From: JACCWM01 sp040393065 | GTDB lineage: Bacteria > Myxococcota_A > Bradymonadia > Bradymonadales > Bradymonadaceae | NCBI GenBank assembly: GCA_040393065.1 | Contig: JBEBUW010000002.1 | Coordinates: forward strand, 1-64,000 | Direction: 5' to 3' | DNA: 64,000 bases | In this document: positions 63,160 through 64,000 of the stretch, piece by piece | Layout: each line of letters starts with the position of its first letter | Position numbering within the stretch: position 1 is the stretch's first letter | Translations under genes and position numbers: made by a program | The notes under the pieces: model-generated | Told to the model about the DNA's origin: nothing | Databases searched by the model: none | What the model saw: only the letters and a program-made list of their open reading frames with translations

Positions 63160-63207
63160 CTGTCCTGCTCCATAAACCTTGCTGGATGCATCGTCTCAAC
63201 AAGCCAA

Positions 63208-64000
63208 CTACTCAACATCGACTACAAAGCGATAATCTGTGCCCATCCACCAGGCGTTCTCGATGATCACATAATACGTGCCATCAGCCGGAACCTCCCA
63301 GCGGACATCGGTCGCATGCTCAAAAAAGCCCAGGCATGCAGTCTGTGCATCACACGCAGACTTGATCAGCACATGATGACTCTCAGCCGATCCTGCCGTA
63401 CTCACCACGATCGAATTGCCTGCCTCCAGATCCGGCAGTTCAAACACCAGGTCTGACTCCCGATAGCCGGGATCTTCTTCACCCACCGGACCGCAACCGG
63501 CACCTGCGCGACGATCATGCGAATCAAACAGCACCTGCCCTGTACCTTGGACCTCCATGCGCTCCGTCACCTGGATGGGAGCCTCACACGAGTTGCCAAC
63601 ACAGCGATCCTCCGAGCAGCCCTGCGGACACACAGACTCTGTCCAGCGCAAGATGTCCGGCGAGCTCAGCGTCACATCGCATTTCTTAATCGTTGCCGCG
63701 TCCAGACACTGCGCACTGTCGGCCTCTTCCGCCTCACAAGTCGGGGTTGGCACAAGCTCAATTTCTATCTCAAGCACTCCGGATTCTTCAGCCTCTTCGC
63801 TATCCAGCGCTTCGACGACCAGAAAACGAGGCTCATTACCCGCCATGAAAATCGCAAGTCCCTCCTCCGAACACACAAGCGCTCGATGATTATCTTCACA
63901 CGGCCGATTCCTGAGCTCCAGAGCCACCGGCGATGACGGCGTCACCGAAAGCTGCCCCTCTTCCAAAAGACGGAACGAGAAAACCGCTTCGTTACTGTCG
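63208..64000 (-). CDS. Cysteine-rich secreted protein, PPC-like C-terminus (cut by window edge)
   Basis: The frame is open to the window end, so the 5' part is missing. The visible protein has repeated cysteines (CEDNHRALVC, PTCEAEEADSAQC, CPQGCSEDRCVGNSC). A final beta-sandwich region has ESDLVFELPDLEAGNSIVVSTAG and YYVIIENAWWMGTDYRFVVDV, like pre-peptidase C-terminal domains. It resembles other extracellular proteins of this lineage. Its 3' end is 49 bases upstream of the vWA gene start, so the two may be co-transcribed. Confidence 0.7.
   Translation of the reverse strand, partial: DSNEAVFSFRLLEEGQLSVTPSSPVALELRNRPCEDNHRALVCSEEGLAIFMAGNEPRFLVVEALDSEEAEESGVLEIEIELVPTPTCEAEEADSAQCLDAATIKKCDVTLSSPDILRWTESVCPQGCSEDRCVGNSCEAPIQVTERMEVQGTGQVLFDSHDRRAGAGCGPVGEEDPGYRESDLVFELPDLEAGNSIVVSTAGSAESHHVLIKSACDAQTACLGFFEHATDVRWEVPADGTYYVIIENAWWMGTDYRFVVDVE

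Overview
The window is a chromosomal segment of a GC-rich, Gram-negative bacterium. C-ending codons dominate most genes. Several secreted proteins carry cysteine-rich, MopE-like or lipoprotein features (CDGLDNDCDG motif, DKDC motif, lipobox plus beta-helix). It also has eukaryotic-type Ser/Thr kinases, a PP2C phosphatase, CpXC-like and TPM/LemA-like proteins. This mix points to Myxococcota or a related deltaproteobacterial lineage (Bradymonadia is my best guess). That is inference: no rRNA gene is present.

Layout. 1-5.5 kb: tRNA-Lys, queD and a sulfur-amino-acid cluster (homocysteine methyltransferase/MTHFR fusion, cysK, cysE). 5.5-13.3 kb: a TerB-like protein, a large CpXC/coiled-coil/HEAT-like protein, a metallophosphoesterase, a triple bacterial-PH membrane protein and a lipoprotein. 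13.3-17.6 kb: repeat-rich DNA around dinB, an internally deleted SDR gene and an AAA+ regulator without GAFTGA. 17.6-26 kb: a hypothetical protein coupled to a MaoC-like hydratase, two Ser/Thr kinases (one broken), a nitronate monooxygenase, a LemA/TPM pair and an SUI1 factor. 26-29.5 kb: two envelope proteins. 29.6-36.8 kb: a minus-strand arginine operon of the Xanthomonas acetylated type (argF'-argG-argE'-argBA-argC-argH). 36.9-42.2 kb: PP2C, a helical protein and an AT-richer Rhs tip/immunity island. 42.3-46 kb: fadA/fadN. 46.2-49.3 kb: bolA, monothiol glutaredoxin and rpsP-khpA-rimM-trmD. 49.4-64 kb: a beta-barrel protein, a PMT-type glycosyltransferase, uvrC, an M48 protease, WYL and pentapeptide-repeat proteins, ychF and two cysteine-rich surface proteins, the last cut by the window edge.

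The most unusual content is non-coding. Four separate arrays (about 16.1, 22.55, 37.95 and 41.3 kb) have the same ~42-bp period, equal to four turns of B-DNA. Each has its own palindromic core, and all share a related backbone (ACTTT-like) at a similar offset from that core. Arrays 3 and 4 also share flanking DNA: an identical-style leader, and the last codons of the same gene family. Two further dispersed families are present. One is a ~105-bp nested palindrome that supplies the argH stop codon. The other is a double-hairpin element whose stems co-vary between copies, and a 392-bp tandem duplication contains related parts. Together they suggest a repeat-driven plastic genome in which arrays and hairpins sit at gene ends and at breakpoints (truncated Rhs, duplicated maoC end, broken kinase).
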